Shown piece after piece: positions 1-7,164 of a stretch of 7,945 bases of DNA (positions within the stretch are counted from its first letter, which is position 1; each line of letters starts with the position of its first letter). Origin of the DNA: Pedobacter sp. GTDB taxonomy: Bacteria > Bacteroidota > Bacteroidia > Sphingobacteriales > Sphingobacteriaceae. Location: NCBI GenBank assembly GCA_028287885.1, contig JAQBOT010000409.1, forward strand, positions 1-7,945. The letters run 5' to 3'. A program made the translations under genes and the position numbers. The notes below the pieces were generated by a model. It saw nothing but the letters and a program-made list of their open reading frames with translations, had not been told where the DNA came from and did not search any database.

Positions 1-1524
1 GAACCATAAGATAAAACGACCAAAAATGTTCTTGCCTTCAATGCGTTCCAGCTTTCCAAATCTTGAAGATAGAAGCGGTACAATAGTAAAGGATGCAACC
101 AACGACAATAGTGTCGCCATGATTACTACGACACAAAACTGTCTCAATATATTTGATACAAGGCCAGTGCTTATCGCAATGGGGAAGAATACCACAACGA
201 TTACCAAAGTAATTGAAACAACAGTAAAACCAATTTCGCTTGTTGCATCATATGCCGCACGTACACGGTTTTTGCCCATTTCCATATGTCGGTAGATGTT
301 TTCCAATACCACAATCGCATCATCCACCAGGATACCCACAACCAAGGATAGACCCAAAAGGGACATTAGGTTTAAGGTAAAACCGAATAACTTGATTCCA
401 ATAAAGGTTGCAATTAAGGATGCCGGGATAGAGACCATCACGATTAATGCGTTCCTCAAACTGTGTAAGAAGAAAAGCATTACGAAGGCCACCAGAATGA
501 TCGCAAGGATTAAGTCATGGATAACCGCATCTGCAGACTCCAACGTAAAGATTGAACTATCGTTTACAACGCTGATGTTTAGATTATTTGCCTTGTAATC
601 CGCCATCAAGGTTCCAATAATCTTGTGAACCCCTTTACTTACTTCCACTGCGTTGGCGTCAGATTGTTTGATAATTTGAATTGCAATAGCGCCTTTGCGG
701 TCAACACGTGCAAGTTTCTCAACTTCTTTTTGTCGGTCTTGAACATCTGCAACGTCAGATAATCTGATCTGTGCGCCATCTTTTCCAGTGCTTACCACCA
801 AGTTTCTAAGCTCGTCGACAGTCTTATATTTACCGCTCAAACGGATCAAGATATCCTGTTGTTCGGTTTTAACACTTCCTGTAGGGAAATCCAAATTGGA
901 AGACAAGATTGCCTGCTGTACCTGAGGTACTGACAATCCATATCCTTGCAGTTTGTCGGCATTTAAGCCTACTTGAATTTCGCGTGCTTGTCCACCTACC
1001 AGGTTAACCTGCGCAACACCGCTAACGCGGGAAACCACCGGCGCAATCCGTTTATCAATTAAATCGAAAAAGGTCGCATCGTCCATATTTGCAGATGCCG
1101 TCATCGTGATAACCGGAAGATCGTCTAAGGAGAACTTACTTAGAGATGGCGGCTTTACATCAGTAGGCAGATTTGCAAGGATGGCGTTAACTTTCCTTTG
1201 GGCATCATTTAATGATAAATCCACATTTGCTTTATCATTCAGTGTGATTGTCACCACCGATAGGCTTTCGTAAGAAACGGCATTCAGCTTCTTGATGTTC
1301 TCAAGGGAGGAAATCGCATCTTCGATTTTCTTGGTAACTGTGTTTTCAACTTCATTTGGTGATGCACCAGGATAGATCGTTGAAATAGACACAACATTGT
1401 TGCTGAACTTTGGCAACAGCTCGTAGCTTAACGAAAAGTAGCTAAGCAGTCCAAGCAAGGTTAATGCGGTAAAAACCACAATAACCAATGAAGGCCTTTT
1501 GATTGAAATTTCTGTTATTTTCAT
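1..1524 (-). CDS. RND-family multidrug efflux pump, inner-membrane subunit (AcrB/HAE type), N-terminal half
   Basis: This is the proton-driven inner-membrane pump of a tripartite efflux system. It takes substrates from the periplasm and inner membrane and passes them to the adaptor and outer-membrane channel encoded just upstream. The frame is open without a stop from the ATG at 1524 to the window edge (508 codons); the family is usually about 1,030-1,060 residues, so roughly half is present. TM1 is at about 9-29, followed by the periplasmic porter subdomains to about 330, then TM2 and later segments. TM4 carries the motif GILVDDAIVVLENI, whose D401-D402 match the proton-relay pair D407/D408 of E. 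coli AcrB. This VDD form points to the hydrophobe/amphiphile (HAE) branch rather than the CzcA metal branch. The N-terminus (MKITEISIKRPSLV) is typical. The gap to the adaptor gene is 22 bp and includes an A8 tract just before the start; no Shine-Dalgarno is seen. The substrate cannot be told from sequence. Confidence 0.96.
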   Translation of the reverse strand, partial: MKITEISIKRPSLVIVVFTALTLLGLLSYFSLSYELLPKFSNNVVSISTIYPGASPNEVENTVTKKIEDAISSLENIKKLNAVSYESLSVVTITLNDKANVDLSLNDAQRKVNAILANLPTDVKPPSLSKFSLDDLPVITMTASANMDDATFFDLIDKRIAPVVSRVSGVAQVNLVGGQAREIQVGLNADKLQGYGLSVPQVQQAILSSNLDFPTGSVKTEQQDILIRLSGKYKTVDELRNLVVSTGKDGAQIRLSDVADVQDRQKEVEKLARVDRKGAIAIQIIKQSDANAVEVSKGVHKIIGTLMADYKANNLNISVVNDSSIFTLESADAVIHDLILAIILVAFVMLFFLHSLRNALIVMVSIPASLIATFIGIKLFGFTLNLMSLLGLSLVVGILVDDAIVVLENIYRHMEMGKNRVRAAYDATSEIGFTVVSITLVIVVVFFPIAISTGLVSNILRQFCVVVIMATLLSLVASFTIVPLLSSRFGKLERIEGKNIFGRFILWF

Positions 1525-1546
1525 CTGATATTTTTTTTAACAGTAT

Positions 1547-2611
1547 TTATTTTATTGGTGATACCAAGCTACCGTCTACTAAATTGATCTGTCCGCTTAC
1601 TATAGCTGTTTCGCCTTCTTTTAAACCCTCAATAATCTCGACGTTTTCACCAAGGATACGTCCAGCTATCACTTTGCGTATTCTTGCTTTGTTTCCATTC
1701 TCAAGTACAAAGATCTGGTTGCTGCTTACACTGCCAATAAAAGCGCCACGCGGAACTGTGATTGTTGGCTGCTGTGCCGGAAACTTGAAAATAGCAGTTC
1801 CGTACATACCTGCTTTTATCTTATTGGTTTTATTGTTTTCAACCCGAATTTCAATAGGAAAGTTCAAAGTGTTATCTGCTTTAGCAGCAATAAATGTGAT
1901 TTTTCCATTAAAGGTGTCTGCAGGAAATACGTTGGATTTGATTTGAACATGATTGCCAACGTTCAAGTTAGCTACCTGGTTTTCATTTACATTAACTCGT
2001 AATTTCAGTTTGGATACATCAACCAATTCAAATAATTGCGTGCCCTGTGTATTTACAAATGCGCCTACTTCAATGTACCGCTTATTGACAATACCATTGA
2101 TGGGCGACTTGATGGTTGCATCACTTACATGGCGTTGGGAGCTTTGTAGTCTCAACCGAGCATTTTTAACTGCCAATTGTGCCTGATCCAATTGCTGTTG
2201 AGTTACTCCGCCAGTTTGAAATGAACTCCTGTATCTTGCCTCATCGCGAACTGCATTCTGTAAAGTTGCTTCTGCGGTTTCTCTGTCTGTGTTTAGGATC
2301 TCTGCATCAATACGGGCTAATGGCTGACCTTTACTAACACGATCTCCCTCATCTACATAGATTTTTGACACACGACCAGCATTCTCCGATAGAAAGTTTA
2401 GTTCTGTGAAAGGGACGAAAGTTCCATTTGCACTAAAATCCAAATCAACGGGTTGTTTGCTAACGCCTGCTACACGTACACTAACGGCACCACTACCTTG
2501 AGAAACTATTGCGGTTTTTGCGTCATTCTTTTTCTTGTTGTTATTTAACACAAGCCCTATAGTTACCAGGGTAACTAAAATTACAAGCGCTATTATTATT
2601 CCTCTTTTCAT
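1547..2611 (-). CDS. RND efflux periplasmic adaptor subunit (HlyD/AcrA-type membrane fusion protein)
   Basis: This adaptor bridges the inner-membrane RND pump and the outer-membrane channel in the periplasm. It is 354 residues long, a normal length for the family. An N-terminal hydrophobic segment at about 3-22 acts as a membrane anchor or uncleaved signal. There is no lipobox cysteine, so unlike E. coli AcrA it is probably not a lipoprotein. The first lipoyl half-motif lies at about 74-103 (AGRVSKIYVDEGDRVSKGQ). A short alpha-helical hairpin rich in Q, A and R follows at about 105-162. The second lipoyl half is at about 164-187 (ATIKSPINGIVNKRYIEVG), then a beta-barrel domain to about 278 and a membrane-proximal domain to the end. 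The start codon overlaps the stop codon of the upstream channel gene (ATGA, 4 bp), which implies translational coupling. The RND pump follows 22 bp downstream. Confidence 0.96.
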   Translation of the reverse strand: MKRGIIIALVILVTLVTIGLVLNNNKKKNDAKTAIVSQGSGAVSVRVAGVSKQPVDLDFSANGTFVPFTELNFLSENAGRVSKIYVDEGDRVSKGQPLARIDAEILNTDRETAEATLQNAVRDEARYRSSFQTGGVTQQQLDQAQLAVKNARLRLQSSQRHVSDATIKSPINGIVNKRYIEVGAFVNTQGTQLFELVDVSKLKLRVNVNENQVANLNVGNHVQIKSNVFPADTFNGKITFIAAKADNTLNFPIEIRVENNKTNKIKAGMYGTAIFKFPAQQPTITVPRGAFIGSVSSNQIFVLENGNKARIRKVIAGRILGENVEIIEGLKEGETAIVSGQINLVDGSLVSPIK

Positions 2612-3939
2612 TTTAATAGTGATTTTATATTTCCGTTTGATTTGATTAACTGTATTTCGGCAATCCTGTAGTTCAACAAAGCCTGCGTGTAACTATTTTG
2701 AGCTTCCGTAAGCGCATTCTCCGTATCAAGCACATCCGTCAATGCTGCCAGCCCGTTATTATAGTTGTTTTGAGTGCTTTTGTATATTTCCTGTGCAAGC
2801 GTCACGTTCTGGCGCTGTGAATTGATCGTGTTCAAGCTATTTCTCAACTGAATTTTTGCATTCTCGTAAGCAAGATTCAAGTTGTTTGTAGTCTCCCTTC
2901 TGTCTTCCTCATTTTTAAGGATGTCAACATTGGCTTGTCTCACCCGTGCTCGGGTCGCAAATCCATTAAAAATAGGGACCTTTAACGTTACGCCAATTGC
3001 CGAAGCATCATACCAAAAGGCGCTGCTATTTTTGCTTTTAAATAAGTCAAATTTATCACTTTGTCCCGAGTAGGAGTAGTTGCCATTCAAAGACAAGCTT
3101 GGGTAGTATTCAGATATATATGCCTTGCGCTGCAAAGTGTATAGTTCCCTTTGTATATCCAGCAGTCTGATTTCGGTTCGTCCGCTTAGGTTTACTGTAT
3201 CTGGAAAAACCGGTAAGCTTTGCACTTCAGTCAATTCTGTCGGTGGCAATATAATGCTGTTTTCTACTGGCATGCCCATAAAGAACTTTAATTGGTTTTC
3301 AAGTTGGGTAACGCCATTTGCACTTTGCTCACGTTGATTTTGCAAGTTGGTCAGGTTTACTCTAATGCGGTCCACATCGATTTTCTTAGCCAACCCGTTT
3401 TTAAACTGATTGGTGATTATCTTTTCTATAACTCTTACATTCTTAATGTTTGTATCGATAACATTTAGTTGCTGTCTGTTAACTAAAACCTGAAAATAGT
3501 TATTGGCTACCTGCTCAATAATTTGTTCCTCAGTCAAGCTAGCCAAAAGGCTATAGTAACTTTCACTCGTTTTGGCAGCCTTCAGCCCTGTAAAAACCTG
3601 TTGGTTAAACAATTCCTGGCTAAGCTGTACACCACCTGAAGCGTTCCAGTTTCTTCCCAACTGAAAACTTATGTCACCCACAACCAGCTGACCGATGATG
3701 GGGTTGTAGTTTAGTGTTCCTGTTCCAGAGATTTGCGGAAGCGCACGAGATCTAATCTCTTCGGTTTTATATTTTCCACCGGCAATATCCAGTTTTGCTT
3801 TACGAACATTAACACTGTTTTGTACGGCATAATTCACCGCATCCTTAAGCGTTAATTGTTGTTGAGCCATTCCAAAGTTGGATAGGAGTAATCCAACAAG
3901 GATCAGTGGGACAATTTTTAACATTCTTTTACTCTTCAT
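2608..3939 (-). CDS. TolC-family outer-membrane efflux channel
   Basis: This is the outer-membrane channel that forms the exit duct of the tripartite pump. It is 443 residues long, normal for TolC/OEP proteins. A signal peptide at about 1-25 has a charged start, a hydrophobic core and a likely cut after GMA before QQQ. I see no cysteine after it, so it is not acylated as OprM is. Two homologous OEP repeats are visible, at about 30-220 and 245-435. For example, NQFKNGLAKKIDVDRIRVNL at 177-196 corresponds to NNYNNGLAALTDVLDTENAL at 391-410. The strand motifs ALPQISG (66-72) and YYPSLSL (278-284), and VPIFNGFATRARVRQA (321-336), are typical of Bacteroidota members. It begins 10 bp after the TetR stop codon and its TGA overlaps the adaptor ATG, so it sits inside one transcript. 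A second in-frame ATG at codon 6 would still leave a workable signal peptide. Confidence 0.96.
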   Translation of the reverse strand: MKSKRMLKIVPLILVGLLLSNFGMAQQQLTLKDAVNYAVQNSVNVRKAKLDIAGGKYKTEEIRSRALPQISGTGTLNYNPIIGQLVVGDISFQLGRNWNASGGVQLSQELFNQQVFTGLKAAKTSESYYSLLASLTEEQIIEQVANNYFQVLVNRQQLNVIDTNIKNVRVIEKIITNQFKNGLAKKIDVDRIRVNLTNLQNQREQSANGVTQLENQLKFFMGMPVENSIILPPTELTEVQSLPVFPDTVNLSGRTEIRLLDIQRELYTLQRKAYISEYYPSLSLNGNYSYSGQSDKFDLFKSKNSSAFWYDASAIGVTLKVPIFNGFATRARVRQANVDILKNEEDRRETTNNLNLAYENAKIQLRNSLNTINSQRQNVTLAQEIYKSTQNNYNNGLAALTDVLDTENALTEAQNSYTQALLNYRIAEIQLIKSNGNIKSLLK

Positions 3940-3949
3940 TCCGATTGCT

Positions 3950-4567
3950 TTATTGGTTATTATTTTTTAAGCCTTGTAAAAAGATCTGGCATAGGTGCAT
4001 TTGTTTCTCCAGCATGTCCTTAAGCTCTTTTTTCCCGGGGAATAGATCCTTATTGCCCTGCATGATGCAAAGTGAAGTAATGCCAGACTGACTAGCTAGA
4101 TACAGGTCTGCAATTTTATCTAGATCTGCTTCTACTATTTCGCCCTTTTCAGCGGCTTTTTGGAAGATCCTAGCATGAAGTGCCTGATTTCGTTTTTTCA
4201 TCTCCATGATGTGATTTCTAACTTCCGGAGAGTTCAATGAAGAATCCGGACTGCCACCACTTAAATGAAGCATATAGTACTTTTGAAAAAAACGATGCCC
4301 AACTTCTATTAAGTTTAGCAAGGTCTTCTCAATGTTTGCATTTTCATCTAATTCTTTATCAACGATTTCAAAGAAATCATTAAACACTTTATCTAAGACA
4401 CCTATAATCAAGCTCGTTTTATCCGGGAAATAGTAATACAAAGACGGTTTTGATACCGAAAGGTCGTCCGCTATCTCGTTCATCGTAGTTTTATTTATGC
4501 CAAAATGGATAAAGCGCTTTATTGCACCTTCAATTATTTGGTCTCTTTTCTTGTCTGTCTCTACCAT
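3950..4567 (-). CDS. TetR/AcrR-family repressor, first gene of the efflux operon
   Basis: This is a one-component DNA-binding regulator of 205 residues. The N-terminal helix-turn-helix lies at about 27-47: TTMNEIADDLSVSKPSLYYYF, with the typical YYYFPDK after the recognition helix. The remaining residues form an all-helical ligand-binding and dimer domain that differs between family members and does not reveal the ligand. It is the first gene of the pump operon, 10 bp ahead of the channel gene. Position and family together suggest that it represses the operon, including itself, until a pump substrate binds; this is inference. A -7 box and an inverted repeat that could be its operator lie just upstream (4582-4613). 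The start at 4567 is preceded on its own strand by a purine-rich AAAGGTAGG, one of the few leaders here with a hint of a ribosome site. It is paralogous to the regulator at 4679-5284. Confidence 0.93.
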   Translation of the reverse strand: MVETDKKRDQIIEGAIKRFIHFGINKTTMNEIADDLSVSKPSLYYYFPDKTSLIIGVLDKVFNDFFEIVDKELDENANIEKTLLNLIEVGHRFFQKYYMLHLSGGSPDSSLNSPEVRNHIMEMKKRNQALHARIFQKAAEKGEIVEADLDKIADLYLASQSGITSLCIMQGNKDLFPGKKELKDMLEKQMHLCQIFLQGLKNNNQ

Positions 4568-4581
4568 CCTACCTTTTTACC

Positions 4582-4610
4582 TTTTGACTTTTCGTTTCTT
4601 TTGGTCAAAA
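4582..4610. promoter_or_regulatory. Inverted repeat TTTTGAC-N15-GTCAAAA, candidate TetR operator
   Basis: TTTTGAC at 4582-4588 and GTCAAAA at 4604-4610 are perfect inverted 7-base arms. Their centres are 22 bp apart, about two helical turns, so both arms face the same side of the helix as dimeric TetR repressors need. The right arm overlaps the candidate -7 box, and the whole element lies between that box and the start codon of the operon's regulator. The repeat is seen directly; its role as the operator of this TetR, or of the paralogue, is inferred from its position. Confidence 0.45.
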
Positions 4611-4613
4611 ATA
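4606..4613 (-). promoter_or_regulatory. Candidate -7 promoter box of the efflux operon
   Basis: Read on the minus strand this is TATTTTTG, an exact match to the Bacteroidota housekeeping -7 element TAnnTTTG. It lies 38 bases ahead of the TetR start codon, so a transcript would begin around 4599 with a leader of about 30 bases. I find no clear TTTG -33 element at the usual distance. The box overlaps one arm of the inverted repeat at 4582-4610, the arrangement expected for a repressed promoter. Confidence 0.55.
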
Positions 4614-4678
4614 CAACCATAATCTTCAGTTGGTAATTCTGAATTGTAAATTGCAGTAACTTAACAGTTTGATGACAA

Positions 4679-5284
4679 TTAACGGGGCTTTAATCCCGCA
4701 AGAAAGATTTCAGCAAACTTCTTTTCTTTGATAAAGATTTGTTTAAACTGGTCCTTGCTTGGGCAGATATTCCGGTCTTTGTTTAAGATGTTGTGGTGGA
4801 TACCCAAGAGGGCGTCAATGAAGATTTCGGTAGTAGTTTGTACATCGTCAATAACAAATTCTGCAGTTGTGACGCCTCTGCTTAATAAGGAAGCAATGAT
4901 ACGGAGTTCAAATGCCCTTGCTTTTGAAAACTTCTCGCCAAGATCTGCCGGCAGATCAGGGCCTGCCAACTTGCTAAACTCCATAAGTGTGTAGTATTTT
5001 TGAATGTATCCTTGCCGCTTTTGCAAAAGGGTAAGGATTCCATCAGTGGCAGTCTTTGTTTTTTCGATTGATTTTATTACGTCTTTGCTGACTGTTAGCA
5101 GTAGGTATTCTATAACGCTGACATACAAGGATAATTTGTCAGGAAAATAGTAGTACAACAATGCTTTTGAAAAGGAGATGTCCTTTGCAATATCGGTCAT
5201 TGTTGTTTTCGATAAGCCGTAGTGAGCGAATCTGACTAGTGCAGCATCAATAATGAGTTGTCTTTTTTTATCCTGGTTTTCCAT
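4679..5284 (-). CDS. Second TetR/AcrR-family regulator, paralogue of the operon regulator
   Basis: This is a TetR-type DNA-binding protein of 201 residues. Its helix-turn-helix is at about 27-47 (TTMTDIAKDISFSKALLYYYF). Over the first DNA-binding stretch (residues 5-53) it matches the neighbouring regulator at 31 of 49 positions without a gap. The resemblance continues to the C-terminus, where both have IFLxGLK near the end. The two are therefore diverged tandem duplicates. The recognition-helix region differs (SKALLYYYF against SKPSLYYYF), so overlapping but not identical operators are plausible. It ends 111 bp before the other regulator starts, on the same strand, with no convincing terminator between, so read-through into the efflux operon is possible. 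It is divergent from murB. Its target and ligand cannot be told from sequence; local control of itself, the pump operon, or both is the simplest guess. Confidence 0.92.
   Translation of the reverse strand: MENQDKKRQLIIDAALVRFAHYGLSKTTMTDIAKDISFSKALLYYYFPDKLSLYVSVIEYLLLTVSKDVIKSIEKTKTATDGILTLLQKRQGYIQKYYTLMEFSKLAGPDLPADLGEKFSKARAFELRIIASLLSRGVTTAEFVIDDVQTTTEIFIDALLGIHHNILNKDRNICPSKDQFKQIFIKEKKFAEIFLAGLKPR
4942..4957. repeat. Perfect 16-bp palindrome inside the second TetR gene
   Basis: GATCTGCCGGCAGATC is a perfect palindrome with 8-base arms and no loop. It lies inside the coding sequence, where it encodes part of the small repeat DLPADL, so the codon choice for the repeated DL pairs explains much of its symmetry. 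No function is claimed; it could be an intragenic binding site or chance. Confidence 0.4.
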
Positions 5285-5287
5285 GTT

Positions 5288-5316
5288 TTATCAAGCCTGA
5301 AAAGGCCTTATCAGCC
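5288..5316. repeat. Direct repeat TTATCAAGCC / TTATCAGCC upstream of the second TetR
   Basis: Two near-identical copies, TTATCAAGCC at 5288-5297 and TTATCAGCC at 5308-5316, start 20 bp apart, about two helical turns. They lie immediately upstream of the second TetR gene, the first copy beginning four bases from its start codon. A palindrome AAGGCCTT (5302-5309) lies between and overlaps them. The position fits an autoregulatory site, but the repeats are short and could be chance. Confidence 0.3.
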
Positions 5317-5397
5317 AACGTCACTTTACAATCAACCCGTAAAATATGAAAAATCTAAATATTAGCTTAAACAATATTCTATTCATGTTCATTAAAT

Positions 5398-5405
5398 TAC
5401 CTTTG
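5398..5405 (+). promoter_or_regulatory. Candidate -7 promoter box of murB
   Basis: TACCTTTG is an exact match to the Bacteroidota -7 element TAnnTTTG. It ends 21 bases before the ATG at 5427, giving a predicted leader of about 15 bases. No clear TTTG is seen around 19-21 bases upstream. Because the box lies downstream of the alternative in-frame ATG at 5346, it also supports the shorter murB start. Confidence 0.55.
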
Positions 5406-5426
5406 CTGCAGATCACAAAATCATAC

Positions 5427-6446
5427 ATGGGCCCCTTAGTAGAAGAGAACGTTTCCTTAAAAAAATTCAATACGTTTGGTATAGATGTAAAAGCCAGTTT
5501 GTTTGTAAATATCACAACAGAAAAGGAACTTTGGGAGTTGTTGCAATCTAATACAACAAAAAATCAACCATTATTAGTTGTAGGGGGCGGGAGTAATATT
5601 TTATTCACGCAAGATTTCGAAGGCTTGGTGATTAAGATGAGTATATCCGGAATTCATACCGTTGAACAAGGTAATGATATATTTATAACGGCAGGTGCCG
5701 GTGTAGTTTGGAACGATCTGGTCATGTATGCCGTTAACAACGAGTATGCGGGTCTGGAAAATTTATCGTTAATTCCAGGTACAGTTGGTGCTTCTCCTAT
5801 CCAAAATATCGGTGCTTATGGAGTCGAGTTGAAAGACGTGTTTTATTCTTGTAAGGCTTTAGAGGTTAACACTGGAGCAGAAAAAGAATTTAAATATGAA
5901 GAATGTGCATTTGGATATAGGGACAGTGTTTTTAAAAGGGATCTAAAAGGCAAGTACATTATAACCGCAGTCACGTTCAAATTGAGTAAGTCGCCGAAAC
6001 TTAATGTTCAATACGGTGCAATTCAGACTGAACTTGAAAAAAGGCAGATCTTGCAGCCCAGCATAGCAGACATCTCTTCGGTGGTTTCAGAGATCAGGGT
6101 AAGTAAGTTGCCCGATCCTTCTACAATTGGTAATGCAGGAAGTTTTTTTAAGAATCCGGTAATTGATCATACAAGGTATGAGAAACTCATACTCGACTTT
6201 CCGAATGTTGTTAGCTATCCTTTTGGAAATGATACTTTCAAAATTGCCGCGGGTTGGCTAATTGAGCAGTGTGGATTTAAAGGGATGATCTCAGGGCAAA
6301 CTGGGACATGGAAAAACCAGGCTCTGGTGCTTGTAAATCATGGCTCAGCAACTGGATCTGAAGTGTATGAATTTTCGGAACATATTATTAATACTGTTGA
6401 GGCAAAATATGAAATTCGGCTCGAGAGAGAGGTGAATATACTTTAA
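5427..6446 (+). CDS. murB: UDP-N-acetylmuramate dehydrogenase (UDP-N-acetylenolpyruvoylglucosamine reductase), type I
   Basis: This cytoplasmic FAD enzyme reduces UDP-GlcNAc-enolpyruvate to UDP-MurNAc with NADPH, the second committed step of peptidoglycan synthesis. With the start at 5427 the protein has 339 residues, close to E. coli MurB (342). The FAD-binding domain shows NTFGIDVKA near the start, GGGSNILF at 53-60, and SPIQNIGAYGVE around 123-134. Catalytic residues match E. coli R159, S229 and E325: R165 in FGYRDS, S239 in GNAGSFFKNP, and E335 in LEREVNIL. The YGAIQTEL stretch in the middle marks the type I form. The frame stays open upstream to an ATG at 5346, but those 27 extra residues have no counterpart in the family and a -7 box lies inside them, so I place the start at 5427. 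No Shine-Dalgarno is seen. The gene stands alone: it is divergent from the TetR gene and 167 bp ahead of the sigma factor. Confidence 0.97.
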   Translation: MGPLVEENVSLKKFNTFGIDVKASLFVNITTEKELWELLQSNTTKNQPLLVVGGGSNILFTQDFEGLVIKMSISGIHTVEQGNDIFITAGAGVVWNDLVMYAVNNEYAGLENLSLIPGTVGASPIQNIGAYGVELKDVFYSCKALEVNTGAEKEFKYEECAFGYRDSVFKRDLKGKYIITAVTFKLSKSPKLNVQYGAIQTELEKRQILQPSIADISSVVSEIRVSKLPDPSTIGNAGSFFKNPVIDHTRYEKLILDFPNVVSYPFGNDTFKIAAGWLIEQCGFKGMISGQTGTWKNQALVLVNHGSATGSEVYEFSEHIINTVEAKYEIRLEREVNIL

Positions 6447-6613
6447 ATCCTGACATTTCTTTCGTTTGCCTTGGTATTTGTACTTGAATAAGAGCTGTTC
6501 TTGATTTTGGTACATATGTTGTATAAAGTTGAGTAGATAACATTAAACAAATCTGGGCAGCCACAACTAAAACACCCTGGTTTATAATGCCTTAACCTTA
6601 AAACTTAAACATT

Positions 6614-7144
6614 ATGACAAAGAATGAATTCAACCTTCAGTTAAACAACCACTCCGGTTCCTTACAGTCATTCGCTTTAAATTTTACAAAGGACGTTGAA
6701 GACGCTAACGATTTAGTGCAGGACACAATGTTGAAAGCAGTAACCTACTATAGCAAATTTAAAGAAGGAACCAACCTCAAAGGATGGTTATTTACCATAA
6801 TGAAAAATACGTTCATCAACAATTACCGACGTCTTGTCAAGACGAACTCTTTGATCACGCAATCTGAGGAGATCTCATCTTCAAACTTACACTACAGTGC
6901 CACAAAGAACACAAGCGACAGCAAGTTTATCATTGGGGATATCAATAAAGCGCTTGCAACACTTCAGCCAGAATATTATGTTCCATTCATAAAATACTTT
7001 GAGGGATATAAGTACCATGAGATTGCAGAAATACTAGATATTCCAATTGGAACTGTTAAAACTCGGATTCACGTTGCCCGCCAAATTTTGAAGAAGTACT
7101 TGAAAACTTATTCGAAAGATATTTTAGGTGCAGATATCGTATAA
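6614..7144 (+). CDS. ECF-type RNA polymerase sigma factor (sigma-70 family)
   Basis: This small alternative sigma factor has 176 residues and contains only regions 2 and 4. Region 2 spans about 10-75, with DANDLVQDTMLKAV at 30-43 and the highly conserved NLKGWLFTIMKNTFINNYRR at 54-73. Region 4 spans about 106-162, with a helix-turn-helix around 132-161 (HEIAEILDIPIGTVKTRIH) that reads the -35 element. The 167-bp upstream gap has no exact TAnnTTTG; the nearest are one-mismatch forms at 6461-6468 (TTCGTTTG) and 6502-6509 (TGATTTTG), so the gene may use another promoter type, perhaps its own. The start is preceded by an A-rich leader without a Shine-Dalgarno. No anti-sigma gene is visible on either side. 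A strong terminator follows 20 bp downstream, so it appears to be monocistronic. From memory, close relatives often flank carotenoid genes in Bacteroidota, which fits the next gene, but its regulon cannot be read here. Confidence 0.94.
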   Translation: MTKNEFNLQLNNHSGSLQSFALNFTKDVEDANDLVQDTMLKAVTYYSKFKEGTNLKGWLFTIMKNTFINNYRRLVKTNSLITQSEEISSSNLHYSATKNTSDSKFIIGDINKALATLQPEYYVPFIKYFEGYKYHEIAEILDIPIGTVKTRIHVARQILKKYLKTYSKDILGADIV

Positions 7145-7164
7145 AAGAAAGATATCATTAAAGG

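Noticed and set aside
301..360. Possible heavy-metal (CzcA-type) RND pump.
   Set aside because: The TM4 motif has the paired VDD of the hydrophobe/amphiphile branch rather than the metal-branch pattern, and no metal-binding genes are nearby.
26..598. Two plus-strand open frames (26-295 and 296-598) opposite the RND pump gene.
   Set aside because: They lie antisense to a continuous, family-matching RND reading frame, and their translations resemble no protein I recognise.
1531..1538. Run of eight A residues (minus strand) as a slippage or programmed frameshift site.
   Set aside because: It lies in the 22-bp gap between the adaptor stop and the pump start, outside any coding frame; A-rich leaders are normal in this phylum.
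2546..2611. Adaptor protein as a lipoprotein, like AcrA.
   Set aside because: No cysteine follows the hydrophobic N-terminal segment, so there is no lipobox; it is better read as an anchored protein.
4635..4645. Palindrome AATTCTGAATT between the two TetR genes, as an operator or terminator.
   Set aside because: It has only 5-base AT-rich arms, with no T tract and no link to a promoter box; chance is sufficient.
6830..6844. Palindrome CGTCTTG-T-CAAGACG inside the sigma factor gene.
   Set aside because: Seven-base arms around one base are expected by chance about once in a window of this size, and it lies within conserved coding sequence.
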